In this document: positions 1-6,339 of the stretch, piece after piece
Layout: each line of letters begins with the position of its first letter
Position numbering within the stretch: the stretch's first letter is position 1
From: a virus
Virus record (IMG/VR): IMGVR_UViG_3300025769_000945
Coordinates: 1-22,158 of that record
Strand: one strand, 5' to 3'
Length of the DNA stretch: 22,158 bases
The notes under the pieces: generated by a model
Seen by the model: the letters and a program-made list of their open reading frames with translations, nothing else
The model's database searches: none
What the model was told of the DNA's origin: nothing
Program-made: the position numbers and the translations under genes

Positions 1-110
1 AATGGCCTAGCAGTTTTGCCTGACATAACGGTGTAAACAACAGGCGGGCCTTCACGCCTGCGATTACGTTCAATCCACAGCTGGCCAGCAGTAAACCGCT
101 CTGCCTTCAT
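1..110 (-). CDS. Partial unknown protein, runs off left edge
   Basis: A minus-strand reading frame starts with ATG at 110-108 and stays open to the window edge (36 complete codons). It begins MKAERFTAGQLWIERNRRR and is followed by GPPVVYTVMSGK, a composition that looks like a real soluble protein. I do not recognise it. It is divergent from the proline-rich gene and the two start codons share the same CATG (108-111), leaving no room for promoters, and neither start has a clear ribosome binding site. The alternative is that a plus-strand gene ends at 36 (last residues NGLAVLPDITV) and this frame is spurious. Confidence 0.4.
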   Translation of the reverse strand, partial: MKAERFTAGQLWIERNRRREGPPVVYTVMSGKTARP

Positions 111-636
111 GGAAATCCGTGAAATCGTTGTACCTGAGATTAACTCTTCTGTTGACTTGCCACCTGTTGCGATTCCGCAGGCGCCGCCGATAACCCTTGA
201 TGTTGGTGTGCCGGTGATCGATTTGCCGCACTTCAACCCAATGGACATGGAACCTGAAGTTGAGCCGCAGCCTTTAAAGCCTGCAAGGCCAAAGCCTGCA
301 GATCCCCCACCAGCTGCAAAACCACCGCCGGTCAAGCTCCCCACAAAAGAGCCACCAGCAGCAACAGCACCAGCGCCAACAGAACAACCACCTGTTGAAT
401 CAAAGCCACTGACTCAACGCATTGTTGAGGCGATTCCAACCATTCCGCAAGCGGTCAACACTGCTGGAACATCAGCTATTGCTGTGTCAGCAGCCTTGGC
501 AACCCCAATACTGCTCAAAGCAATCAGGCCGGCGATAAAGAAGTTGGCGAAGAAACTTCAGCAGGCAATCGGCAAAAAACCGAAACCAGAAAGTGTCAGT
601 GAGCGTCGGAAGTTCCAGAGGTCTTTACGGAAATAG
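109..636 (+). CDS. Proline-rich protein with C-terminal hydrophobic segment
   Basis: Predicted 175-aa protein. Residues 1-45 are rich in hydrophobic, proline-spaced repeats (VPEINSSVDLPPVAIPQAPP), residues 50-100 are a proline/lysine/alanine low-complexity stalk, about residues 120-138 form one hydrophobic helix (SAIAVSAALATPILL), and the C-terminus is strongly basic (KKLAKKLQQAIGKK). I recall proteins of this layout from cyanophages, where they sit near tail or lysis genes and may be virion-associated or membrane-associated; that is memory, not a search. Start chosen at the first ATG; no strong Shine-Dalgarno is visible. The 3' end overlaps the convergent exported-protein gene by about 41 bases. 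Function unknown. Confidence 0.7.
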   Translation: MEIREIVVPEINSSVDLPPVAIPQAPPITLDVGVPVIDLPHFNPMDMEPEVEPQPLKPARPKPADPPPAAKPPPVKLPTKEPPAATAPAPTEQPPVESKPLTQRIVEAIPTIPQAVNTAGTSAIAVSAALATPILLKAIRPAIKKLAKKLQQAIGKKPKPESVSERRKFQRSLRK

Positions 637-1393
637 CGTGTGTGTGGGGTGCAGGTTTATGGATCCGCACGTCGCGGCATACCTTTTCATAAGGGCTGCC
701 CTTGGCGAAACGGATGCCCTTCATCATCAGCTCGCCACAATGCTTGAGCCTTGAGATCTCAAAGTCGAGCCGCTTGTTAGCCAAGTGCTGCTGCTGCAAG
801 GCCAGCTGCGTATCCACTGCCTGTTTGCAGCGATCCTGCAGGCCTTGGTCTAGTGGGATGGTTGCCTGAATCGACAGGCCCAAGTTCCAGTTGTGATTGT
901 CTTTTTGACCGGTTCTTGTGTCTTTGAAAAACAGCACGTCGCCTGGGTTGTCCAACCTGCCGTCGTCATCCAAATCCGACAGGTCATACACCGGGTCTGG
1001 GTAGCTGTATTCGTATGGCAGGCCCCATGACTTGGTTCTATTCAGGTATGGCGTCACGGTCAGCGTCGGCCCTTGGCATTGAATGTTCCCGCCGTAGGTG
1101 TTGGTGATTGCAGAACCCTGCATGATCTGTACAGCCTGATTTGAAACAGATCCGCTGCTGGTTGCTGTTGGGCTTGCCGTTGCAGATATGCCGCCGACAT
1201 CCTGTGCGTTTACTGGTGCTGCGTTAATTATTCCGAGAAGGATGAAACCGTATCCGTAACGCTTGTGATTTCTGTCACGCGTTGGATGGTTGTCACGTTT
1301 GACAGCCCAGGGCCTTTCAGGCTTTCGACAAACTGAAAGGCTTCGCCGGGCTTGGTGATTGACCAATTTGGCCGCTCGCCTAATGAGGTCCAT
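596..1393 (-). CDS. Exported protein, last gene of the secreted-protein operon; start uncertain
   Basis: The open frame with an ATG at 1393 gives 265 residues. A signal-peptide-like core (GFILLGIINAAPVNAQD) only begins near residue 49; everything after it reads as a mature exported protein with an Asp-rich calcium-like stretch (DLSDLDDDGRLDNPGD, about residues 137-152) and a C-terminal Cys/His-containing part. The first 45 residues overlap the upstream gene in another frame and look like non-coding shadow. No ATG, GTG or TTG lies between the TTG at residue 10 and the hydrophobic core. The real start may therefore be a non-standard codon or involve a frameshift. I recall similar proteins next to the two upstream ones in cyanophages. 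Function unknown. Confidence 0.65.
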   Translation of the reverse strand: MDLIRRAAKLVNHQARRSLSVCRKPERPWAVKRDNHPTRDRNHKRYGYGFILLGIINAAPVNAQDVGGISATASPTATSSGSVSNQAVQIMQGSAITNTYGGNIQCQGPTLTVTPYLNRTKSWGLPYEYSYPDPVYDLSDLDDDGRLDNPGDVLFFKDTRTGQKDNHNWNLGLSIQATIPLDQGLQDRCKQAVDTQLALQQQHLANKRLDFEISRLKHCGELMMKGIRFAKGSPYEKVCRDVRIHKPAPHTHAISVKTSGTSDAH

Positions 1394-1620
1394 CCGTTGA
1401 CCGTTGTACTGGAAACTGGATTGATTGGTCCGTCTGGTGTGATGTTGACACCGCTAGCACTGTATTCAAAGCCAGTGGAATAGTTTTCACTGACGATCGT
1501 TTCAGTGACCTTGCTGGTTGTTTCTGTATGGCTGGTCATTGTGCCTTGGGTGAACTGAGGCACCACTGGCACGGCGTTTGCTGCTGGCGCAGAAAACAAC
1601 AGCAGCAAAAACCAGCGCAT
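1228..1620 (-). CDS. Small exported protein with signal peptide
   Basis: Predicted 130 aa. It starts with a signal peptide (MRWFLLLLFSAPAANA, cleavage after the AxA at residues 14-16), followed by a Thr/Ser/Val-rich mature part (TSHTETTSKVTETIVSENY) and the closing stretch GPGLSNVTTIQRVTEITSV, suggesting a beta-rich periplasmic or surface protein. The ATG overlaps the stop of the upstream gene (TGATG), so it is translationally coupled within the operon that starts with the small membrane protein. I recall this family from cyanophages and picocyanobacteria without a known function. An adhesion or host-envelope role is only a guess. Confidence 0.75.
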   Translation of the reverse strand: MRWFLLLLFSAPAANAVPVVPQFTQGTMTSHTETTSKVTETIVSENYSTGFEYSASGVNITPDGPINPVSSTTVNGWTSLGERPNWSITKPGEAFQFVESLKGPGLSNVTTIQRVTEITSVTDTVSSFSE

Positions 1621-2111
1621 CAGTCAACTTCGATGCTGAGAACAACTTGACCTGTTGCGGTAGTACCAGCGCCACCGGCTGTGATTGTCATCGCCCCATC
1701 TGATGCGATCGTTCCAGCAAGGCTTCCGGCTACACCACCTGAAGTCGTCGTCGTGTTGCCAAGCATCGGCAGGCTAGTGACAACACCGCTGCTCACTGAG
1801 GTTGCTGTTGGGGTGGCGTCACCCTCGATGTAGGACTCGCTGTAGCTGAAGGCGTCGCCTGCTGTTGTGATGCTGTAGGCACCTGGCGTATAACCCACAG
1901 CAGAACCAGCAGTGAGAGTCCCGAGCACAGGAGCAGTATCCAGAGTGACGTTGCTGCCACTAACAGAAAGGGTGCTGCCAATTCTTGAAGCTTGGGATGC
2001 AGCGCCATCTACTTGCAGTTGCACAGAGGACTGAATCTTGTGGGTGATGTCTGCCTGGGCAGGCAATGCAGCCGCCAAAGTGATGCCCAATACCAAAAGT
2101 GTGCGGGTCAT
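1620..2111 (-). CDS. Exported Ser/Thr/Gly-rich protein with signal peptide
   Basis: Predicted 163 aa. Signal peptide MTRTLLVLGITLAAALPAQA (cleavage after residue 20), then ITHKIQSSVQLQVDGAAS and long Gly/Ser/Thr/Ala repeats without cysteines, ending VVLSIEVD. The composition suggests an extended beta-rich exported protein. The ATG overlaps the stop of the small membrane protein gene (ATGA at 2111-2108), so it is the second gene of a coupled operon. Related proteins in cyanophages (from memory) carry the same ITHKIQSSVQL opening and have no assigned function. I infer periplasmic or cell-surface action during infection. Confidence 0.75.
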   Translation of the reverse strand: MTRTLLVLGITLAAALPAQADITHKIQSSVQLQVDGAASQASRIGSTLSVSGSNVTLDTAPVLGTLTAGSAVGYTPGAYSITTAGDAFSYSESYIEGDATPTATSVSSGVVTSLPMLGNTTTTSGGVAGSLAGTIASDGAMTITAGGAGTTATGQVVLSIEVD

Positions 2112-2329
2112 TTGATGCCGGCTTTGGTGTCTTTGTTGTCAACGATAGTCGGCTTCTTGTTGCCACCACCATTGTTCTTCCGCTCAATGCCGAACGATGC
2201 CATTGCACCTGTCAGCAGTGATGCGACGAACGTATTGTCCATTTTCATCTGAGGGAAGATGCCCAAGTACGAAGCCGTTAACAGTGCTGCGCTCCAGGCA
2301 AGTACCAAAGCTTTGACGACATCTGCCAT
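2108..2329 (-). CDS. Small membrane protein, holin candidate
   Basis: Begins MADVVKALVLAWSAALLTAS, a transmembrane helix, then a short loop (PQMKMDNT), a second hydrophobic segment (FVASLLTGAMASFGIE), and a hydrophilic tail rich in Asn, Gly and Lys. Two helices plus a charged tail in about 73 residues fits class II holins, and the gene sits back-to-back with a peptidase gene that could be the lysin. I chose the ATG at 2329 because GAAGG lies 7 bases before it; an in-frame ATG at 2374 would add 15 hydrophilic residues but has no ribosome binding site. It heads the operon of three exported proteins. The holin assignment is inference from size and position only. Confidence 0.65.
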   Translation of the reverse strand: MADVVKALVLAWSAALLTASYLGIFPQMKMDNTFVASLLTGAMASFGIERKNNGGGNKKPTIVDNKDTKAGIK

Positions 2330-2416
2330 GCAGATGCCTTCTTTTTCGTGCTGCTCTTCGGGGTTGGTGGCCATAGCAGGACAGAGCTACGCTTTAAGGG
2401 TAACCAAGCCAGGCCA

Positions 2417-2590
2417 ATGCTTCTAATCATCAAGCCCTTGGTCATGACCATGTGGCGCTCGAGGGCTTTCAAAGAGCTGATTGTGGCGATGCTGGAAAAG
2501 ATTGTCACCCGCACTGACAATGATTTGGATGACCTTGCGGTGAAGCACCTGAAGGATTTGCTGTTGCCTGACACAAGAGTTGAAAAGTAG
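2417..2590 (+). CDS. Small conserved-looking protein
   Basis: Predicted 57 aa, MLLIIKPLVMTMWRSRAFKE then an amphipathic helix (LIVAMLEKIVTRTDND), ending with LKDLLLPDTRVEK. The ATG at 2417 follows AGG by 4 bases; the frame also opens further upstream from a GTG that lies inside the divergent gene. I recall proteins of this pattern (LVMTMWRSRAFKEL) in cyanophages, mostly unnamed. It is immediately followed by the peptidase gene, whose possible TTG start directly abuts the stop codon, so the two are probably coupled. Function unknown. Confidence 0.65.
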   Translation: MLLIIKPLVMTMWRSRAFKELIVAMLEKIVTRTDNDLDDLAVKHLKDLLLPDTRVEK

Positions 2591-3337
2591 TTGGCTTCCG
2601 GCATCATCCAAGTGACCTTGCTGGTGATGGCCATGGGTCTAGCCCTACTGCCGTTTTTTACTTTTTTTCGTGGTACGCCCCACCAGCTGGCTGCTATTGC
2701 AGAGCTTGAAAAAGCCCTGCCGCAAAGCGTTCTGGATGAAGACTCCTCTTGGTTTGAGGCATGGCGAGCTAGCGGTATTGACCAAGAGGTCCACATGCCT
2801 ACCTACTTCCGCCAGCTGGACTTACCGAATGGGGCACGAATGTGTTTCACTAGCGCCGCAGCCATGGCAGCAGCCTTCCATGGAAAAGTCGCCAGCGACG
2901 AGGAATACAACCGTATCCGGGAACAGTTTGGCGATACGTCTTCTGTCATGGCTCAGGTCAAAGCTCTCACAAGCCTTGGGCTGAGGGTGCGTTTTACCCA
3001 AACGGCAGACGCCTCAGACATTGAAACTGAGATCGACAATGGCCGTGTCGTTTTAGTGGGATGGCTGCACGCTGGTGATTTGATGCGTGGCGAGCCGCCA
3101 ATGTGCAGCAGTGAAACTTGCGGGCATTGGTCTGTAATCCACGGCTATGCAGGCCGCTACAGCAGTGACAGTGAATGGCTCATGAGCGATCCAATGGGCC
3201 TGCCTGACATGGCTCACGGCGGCCATAACGCTGCATTGTCTGGTCATCGCATCAAGGTTCGCCAAGCTGAGTTTCACCAGCGTTGGCAAGTTGATGGACC
3301 GCGTAGTGGCTGGGCCATTTTTATTGATGAGCCATAG
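2591..3337 (+). CDS. Membrane-anchored C39-like cysteine peptidase, lysis candidate
   Basis: Predicted 248 aa. Residues 8-26 (VTLLVMAMGLALLPFFTFF) form one moderately hydrophobic N-terminal helix, a signal anchor or signal-arrest-release type segment. The papain-like catalytic residues of C39-type peptidases are recognisable: Cys85 in GARMCFTSAAAMAAAFHG, His179 in CGHWSVIHGYAG and Asp200 in WLMSDPMG. Such domains cleave peptides, often at Gly-Gly in leader peptides, or serve as cell-wall peptidases. The neighbouring holin-like gene suggests a role in lysis, but processing of an exported phage protein is equally possible. The start is uncertain: TTG at 2591 directly follows the previous stop; in-frame ATGs at 2627 and 2633 lie within the helix. 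Confidence 0.75.
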   Translation: MASGIIQVTLLVMAMGLALLPFFTFFRGTPHQLAAIAELEKALPQSVLDEDSSWFEAWRASGIDQEVHMPTYFRQLDLPNGARMCFTSAAAMAAAFHGKVASDEEYNRIREQFGDTSSVMAQVKALTSLGLRVRFTQTADASDIETEIDNGRVVLVGWLHAGDLMRGEPPMCSSETCGHWSVIHGYAGRYSSDSEWLMSDPMGLPDMAHGGHNAALSGHRIKVRQAEFHQRWQVDGPRSGWAIFIDEP

Positions 3338-3357
3338 AGTGATGTTTTCGGCAAAGC

Positions 3358-3876
3358 ATGGCGGTCCTGTGTGATTGGGAGATCAAGGCAAGGTGCCGGC
3401 AAAGCCAGATGGTCGTCCCATTCGATGAAGGCTTGTTGAACCCAGCCAGCCTTGACCTGCGCTTGGGCGATCACTTGATGATTGAAAGCATCTACAGCTC
3501 TGAGCTGGTGCGTATCAACATTGCAGACAGAACAGAGGATGACCCGTTCATGCTTCAGTCCGGCGAGTTTTGCCTGGCTGAAACACTTGAGCTGTTTAAC
3601 CTGCCCGACGACATCAGCAGTCAATTTGTACTCAAATCAAGCCGTGCAAGATCTGGTCTTAATCACTTGCTTGCTGGCTGGTGCGACCCAGGCTGGCACG
3701 GATCACGGTTGACACTCGAGCTGAAAAACGAAAGGCTGCACCATGCAATCCCGCTGTTCCCAGGCTTGAAGATTGGGCAGATGGTGTTTCATGCAATGTC
3801 CAAGACCCCAATGAAAAGCTATCGGGAAACAGGCCACTACAACAATCACCTGACCGTGATGCCCAACGTGGCGTAG
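3358..3876 (+). CDS. dcd: dCTP deaminase-like enzyme (dCTP deaminase/dUTPase family)
   Basis: Predicted 172 aa, close to the usual 170-200 of dCTP deaminases. Family motifs in order: NPASLDLRLGD (28-38), LKSSRARSGL (92-101), GWCDPGWHG (107-115), LTLELKN with the catalytic-type Glu at 121, PGLKIGQMVF (135-144) and a Tyr/Gly tail (SYRETGHYNN). Members deaminate dCTP to dUTP, or to dUMP in bifunctional forms, feeding dTTP synthesis in the cytoplasm. A phage copy would shift the pool from C to T precursors during replication. The Glu in the LTLELKN position favours deaminase over pure dUTPase. It follows the peptidase gene by 20 bases. No clear Shine-Dalgarno before the ATG. Confidence 0.85.
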   Translation: MAVLCDWEIKARCRQSQMVVPFDEGLLNPASLDLRLGDHLMIESIYSSELVRINIADRTEDDPFMLQSGEFCLAETLELFNLPDDISSQFVLKSSRARSGLNHLLAGWCDPGWHGSRLTLELKNERLHHAIPLFPGLKIGQMVFHAMSKTPMKSYRETGHYNNHLTVMPNVA

Positions 3877-3928
3877 CTGCGGTTTGCTGGCTATAGCTGG
3901 GCAAATCCTGCAGCTGCTGGAGGTTCTG

Positions 3929-4144
3929 ATGGGCTGGGCCGATTGGATGGTTGTTGAACAAACACTTGAAGAAGAGTTGCAGCTTGAAAAAACAGTGCGT
4001 GAAATCAAAAGCTGTGACGACAAGCAAGCCCTGATGGACCTGTGTGTGGCCATGGCTCAGCAGAACTGGCATCACGCCAAGATGCTGCGACAGGCTGTAA
4101 ATCACATTGCATCAATCGACGCCGCCTTGATGCCTGGTAAGTAA
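3929..4144 (+). CDS. Small helical protein, unknown
   Basis: Predicted 71 aa beginning MGWADWMVVEQTLEEELQLE, continuing as an almost fully helical, Glu/Gln/Lys-rich protein with Trp and two adjacent His residues (QQNWHHAKMLRQ). The ATG at 3929 has the best ribosome binding site in this part of the window (GGAGG, 5 bases upstream), which decides it over a TTG at 3884. It is the last plus-strand gene before the convergent recombination operon. I do not recognise a function; the shape suggests a coiled dimer. Confidence 0.7.
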   Translation: MGWADWMVVEQTLEEELQLEKTVREIKSCDDKQALMDLCVAMAQQNWHHAKMLRQAVNHIASIDAALMPGK

Positions 4145-4151
4145 GATCTGT

Positions 4152-4238
4152 GTCTCATCCTTTTTAAGGGCGAGGACAAGTGACCTGCAGCGGATCAGGT
4201 GTGAGGGGCGTAAGGCGCGCGAGCCTGTCCTAGTCCGC
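4152..4238. other. Stem-loop-rich gap between convergent operons, possible bidirectional terminator
   Basis: The gap between convergent genes (stops at 4144 and 4241) holds two potential structures. Hairpin 4152-4177 pairs GTC with GAC at its ends and CCTT with AAGG around a TTT loop, with one mismatch and one bulge. The second, 4190-4238, is nested: GCGGA/TCCGC, CAGG/CCTG and GCG/CGC. Neither is followed by a good T-run on either strand, so a classic intrinsic terminator is not shown; a structured RNA 3' end is the alternative. Confidence 0.35.
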
Positions 4239-4240
4239 AA

Positions 4241-4396
4241 TCATTTCTTGGCGGTTGCACGGTGCAACCTGAGGCAGGACTCAAAGTGCCACTGAGCCTG
4301 CCAGTCGTTTTTGAAGAAGCGAGTCATGCCTGCGTGGCTGACTTCCCACTGCTGGATGCCGTCTTTCCAAACTTGCTTGATGGTTGGTTTCGTCAT
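4241..4396 (-). CDS. Small protein at the end of the recombination operon, unknown
   Basis: A 51-aa frame starting MTKPTIKQVWKDGIQQWEVS and ending LRLHRATAKK; Trp-rich (3 in 51) and basic at the end. It follows the SSB gene by 46 bases on the same strand. The gap contains a nested hairpin (CGGGG/CCCCG at 4404-4438 around CAGCA/TGCTG). Its size and position fit the run of small accessory genes here. No function recognised. Confidence 0.55.
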   Translation of the reverse strand: MTKPTIKQVWKDGIQQWEVSHAGMTRFFKNDWQAQWHFESCLRLHRATAKK

Positions 4397-4442
4397 TGTT
4401 GAGCGGGGACTTACGCAGACGCCAGCACTGCTGCCCCGATTA

Positions 4443-4763
4443 TCAGAACTCTTCGTCGTCAGCCTTCTTGGGTGTGACTGGCAGCGTGAAGTCAGACACG
4501 TTCAGCTGCAGGCTGTAACCCTTGCCGCCATCTTTGCGGTCATACTCTTGCAGCTTGCCCTGGCCACAGACTGTGATCTTGTCGCCTTTGTGCATGTACT
4601 GCATGACGGTGTCAGCCCGCTTGCCCCAGACTTGGCAGTTGATCCAAGTGGTTTCATCCTTGCCGGTGCGTGTAGCGATGCTGAAGTTGGCGACCTGTGA
4701 ACTGGTGGTTTCCTTGAGTTCTGGGTCTCTGCCGATGTTGCCGTGTGCGGTGATGTTGAGCAT
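4443..4763 (-). CDS. ssb: Single-stranded DNA-binding protein
   Basis: Predicted 106 aa with a complete OB fold: opening MLNITAHGNIGRDPELKET, ANFSIATR (25-32), TTWINCQVWGKRAD (38-51, with the stacking Trp40), MHKGDKITVCGQ (57-68) and a final strand near 84-95. The acidic C-terminal tip DDEEF replaces the bacterial DDDIPF consensus, and the usual long Gly/Gln linker is absent, so the protein is much shorter than host SSB. It coats single-stranded DNA during replication and recombination, probably cooperating with the ERF annealing protein and RusA upstream. Start ATG overlaps the stop of the ribbon-helix-helix gene (TAATG). Confidence 0.9.
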   Translation of the reverse strand: MLNITAHGNIGRDPELKETTSSQVANFSIATRTGKDETTWINCQVWGKRADTVMQYMHKGDKITVCGQGKLQEYDRKDGGKGYSLQLNVSDFTLPVTPKKADDEEF

Positions 4764-4930
4764 TACTTTCCGTTGAAAAACTTGCTGAGGATGATTTTGA
4801 GAGCTTGGTTTTGGTTGTAGTTGCGTGAATCCATGAAGTGGCGCAACTTGTCGGCTAGATGGTCGTCAAGCCGCACTTGAAAGAAGTTTTTGCGCCGCTT
4901 GAGGTCAGCTTCAGCTTGTGACTGTGGCAT
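4763..4930 (-). CDS. Ribbon-helix-helix DNA-binding protein, putative regulator
   Basis: A 55-aa frame, MPQSQAEADLKRRKNFFQVR followed by LDDHLADKLRHFMDS and QALKIILSKFF. It fits a ribbon-helix-helix (CopG/Arc-like) fold: a basic start, a short beta strand (FFQVRL, 16-21), helix 1 (DDHLADKLRHFMDSR) and helix 2 after NYNQNQ. Such dimers bind palindromic operators. It lies between the ERF gene (3-base gap) and SSB (TAATG overlap), so is co-expressed with them. I infer it could act on the TGGCATGCCA palindromes of this phage or on its own operon; there is no direct evidence. Confidence 0.7.
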   Translation of the reverse strand: MPQSQAEADLKRRKNFFQVRLDDHLADKLRHFMDSRNYNQNQALKIILSKFFNGK

Positions 4931-4933
4931 TGA

Positions 4934-5545
4934 TTAGGCAGTGATTTCTTTCATGGCATTTTGGAGGAAAGTGCGATGTGCGTAAGTTTGGATCTTGTCT
5001 TTGACAAGCCCCTCGGGATAGTTGAACTCTTTGCGGAACCGTTTGATCAGCTCTTGCTTGTGGTCTGCTTTGAGTTCCTTGATGACGCCGTGGAGCAGCT
5101 CTTTTTCGTCATCTTTCATTGGGTCATTAGGCTTGGGCTCTGCTGGCTCAGCTTTGCGGGCGGGCCGGCTGACCTTTTTTTCAGGCTGTGGCTCTGATTC
5201 AGCATCAGTATCCATGTCGGCAACGATGCCCAAAATTGAGCAGATTGCGTAACGACGTTGATATGTCACAGCCTTGCCCCATTCCTGGGTTTGGTTGCGT
5301 CCATCGCAGATCATCAGCTGGCAAGAGCTGCTGATGGTTTCACCGCTGGTGTGGTGCAGCGTTGTGACCAGTGCCTGATCGTCGAAGGTTTGGGTGATGG
5401 CCAAACCGTTGGCGTGCAGGGGTGGCGTCACGGTGGACAGCACATTGGCAAGGTCTGCAAACTTGCCGTAGTTAGCTCGTGCGTTTTTGTCGATTTTGTC
5501 GACAGCTTTGTGAAAGCCGATTAGGGCTTTTGTAAGTTCAGACAT
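4934..5545 (-). CDS. erf: ERF-family single-strand annealing recombinase
   Basis: Predicted 203 aa from the ATG at 5545, which overlaps the RusA stop by 8 bases; a longer upstream extension lies in the shadow of RusA and is rejected. The N-terminal ERF domain spans residues 1-112 (MSELTKALIGFHKAVDKIDK; GKFADLANVLSTVTPPLHANG at about 27-47) with the family signature AVTYQRRYAICSILGI at 92-107. A charged linker (Pro, Lys, Glu-rich, 113-145) precedes a small C-terminal domain. ERF proteins form rings on single-stranded DNA and promote annealing, typically for genome circularisation or recombination-dependent replication. Partners here are SSB, RusA and the RecB-type nuclease. Confidence 0.9.
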   Translation of the reverse strand: MSELTKALIGFHKAVDKIDKNARANYGKFADLANVLSTVTPPLHANGLAITQTFDDQALVTTLHHTSGETISSSCQLMICDGRNQTQEWGKAVTYQRRYAICSILGIVADMDTDAESEPQPEKKVSRPARKAEPAEPKPNDPMKDDEKELLHGVIKELKADHKQELIKRFRKEFNYPEGLVKDKIQTYAHRTFLQNAMKEITA

Positions 5546-5984
5546 CAATGGTGGTGATGGTGATGTGGGCACCGTGTGATTCACTGCCGACGGCATATCG
5601 ACGTACAGCGTGAAGGCTGAAGACTTGCGAGTCGTCGTCATATGCAATGCCTGTCAGTGCATCGCAGACAGCTCTACAGAGCTTGTCCAGATCCCCGATG
5701 CGTGTGACGCAATGCTGTGGAGCACTGCCCTTGAGTTCGCCATTGGCACGGAAGTGAGCTTTCGGCCTGGCAAAAACAAAGGTCAACGTCAACGACACGG
5801 GTAGTTTGGCATGCCATTGCTCAGGTTGCAACCTGCGGGCACAGCCGGCAACAACTTTCCTCCACGGATCTACTGCGGCTGAGCTTTCCCCGAGAATTGC
5901 CCTTCCTTTGATGTAGCGGTGGACTTTTTTGCTGCCTTGCGGTGCTGGCTTGCCTGGGGCGAAGAAGGTGTAGCTGTTGAACAC
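5538..5984 (-). CDS. rusA: RusA-family Holliday junction resolvase
   Basis: Predicted 148 aa. Opening APGKPAPQGSKKVHRYIKGR contains the PQGSK motif; the catalytic acidic cluster is in RIGDLDKLCRAVCDAL (Asp98, Asp100) and GIAYDDDSQV (Asp116-118), as in RusA. The enzyme cuts four-way junctions so that branched replication or recombination intermediates can be packaged. The start is GTG at 5984, supported by GAAGG 6 bases upstream. It overlaps the preceding small gene by 115 bases in another frame and the ERF gene by 8 bases. Inside it (5803-5835) lies a degenerate copy of the phage promoter palindrome. Confidence 0.9.
   Translation of the reverse strand: MFNSYTFFAPGKPAPQGSKKVHRYIKGRAILGESSAAVDPWRKVVAGCARRLQPEQWHAKLPVSLTLTFVFARPKAHFRANGELKGSAPQHCVTRIGDLDKLCRAVCDALTGIAYDDDSQVFSLHAVRRYAVGSESHGAHITITTIDV
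5803..5831 (-). promoter_or_regulatory. Possible internal promoter/operator copy within rusA
   Basis: TGGCATGCCA at 5807-5816 is read on the minus strand with TTGCAA at 5831-5826 exactly 17 bases before CAAACT at 5808-5803, the same register as the stronger copies. TTGCAA is also the centre of a 14-base perfect palindrome (5822-5835). The -10 match is poor and the site is in coding sequence (residues WHAK), so it may be an operator only, or chance. Confidence 0.3.
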
Positions 5985-6127
5985 TGCTGCCTTCGTTGAG
6001 CGTTGTAGAACGCTTTTTCTAATGCAGTCAGCTTGGGAGAGCTTTCACTGAGCGCAGCTTTTGCGCTTGCCTTTGCACCGGCAACGTACAGATGCGGTGT
6101 TGTGCTCCAGTAAATGCCCTTGCCCAT
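5870..6127 (-). CDS. Small basic protein, unknown
   Basis: Predicted 85 aa, starting MGKGIYWSTTPHLYVAGAKA, Ala/Ser/Lys-rich with a Gln- and Lys-rich tail. Its ATG overlaps the stop of the membrane-protein gene (TAATG at 6127), which supports it. The last 38 codons overlap rusA in another frame and probably drift freely. No function recognised; the first 45 residues look most protein-like. Confidence 0.5.
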   Translation of the reverse strand: MGKGIYWSTTPHLYVAGAKASAKAALSESSPKLTALEKAFYNAQRRQQCSTATPSSPQASQHRKAAKKSTATSKEGQFSGKAQPQ

Positions 6128-6336
6128 TACTTCAGCTTTTCGCAGGCAGGTTGCCAGCCTTGGGCGCAGTGTTGTGCCTGCTGCTGGTCCAGCGTTGTGG
6201 TGATTGAGTACCAGGCTGCTGCACCGAACAGCGCAAAGGCAACAACAGTGACGATGGCGTTGATTTTGGTGCTGGCTTGTTCAGGGCTGTACATCTTGGT
6301 GCGGCGTTGGCGTGGTCGGTAGGCTCTGTAGTTCAT
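6127..6336 (-). CDS. Small single-pass membrane protein
   Basis: Predicted 69 aa: basic N-terminus (MNYRAYRPRQRRTKMYSPEQ), one transmembrane helix (INAIVTVVAFALFGAAAWY, about residues 25-43), then a hydrophilic tail with two Cys (HCAQGWQPACEKLK). The positive-inside rule predicts a cytoplasmic N-terminus and an outside tail that could form a disulfide. It starts 3 bases after the previous stop and shares TAATG with the next gene. No function recognised; it could modify the host membrane or serve in lysis. Confidence 0.6.
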   Translation of the reverse strand: MNYRAYRPRQRRTKMYSPEQASTKINAIVTVVAFALFGAAAWYSITTTLDQQQAQHCAQGWQPACEKLK

Positions 6337-6339
6337 GAG

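Noticed and set aside
2278-2796. 172-codon minus-strand frame
   Set aside because: It lies antisense to the small conserved gene and the peptidase and out of frame with the membrane-protein gene; composition is shadow-like and it conflicts with well-supported starts.
4253-4269. GGTTGCAC-G-GTGCAACC inverted repeat
   Set aside because: Lies within the 51-aa gene; an inverted repeat of this size is expected by chance about once or twice in a window this long. Its likeness to CAGGTTGCAACCTG in rusA is noted but not convincing.
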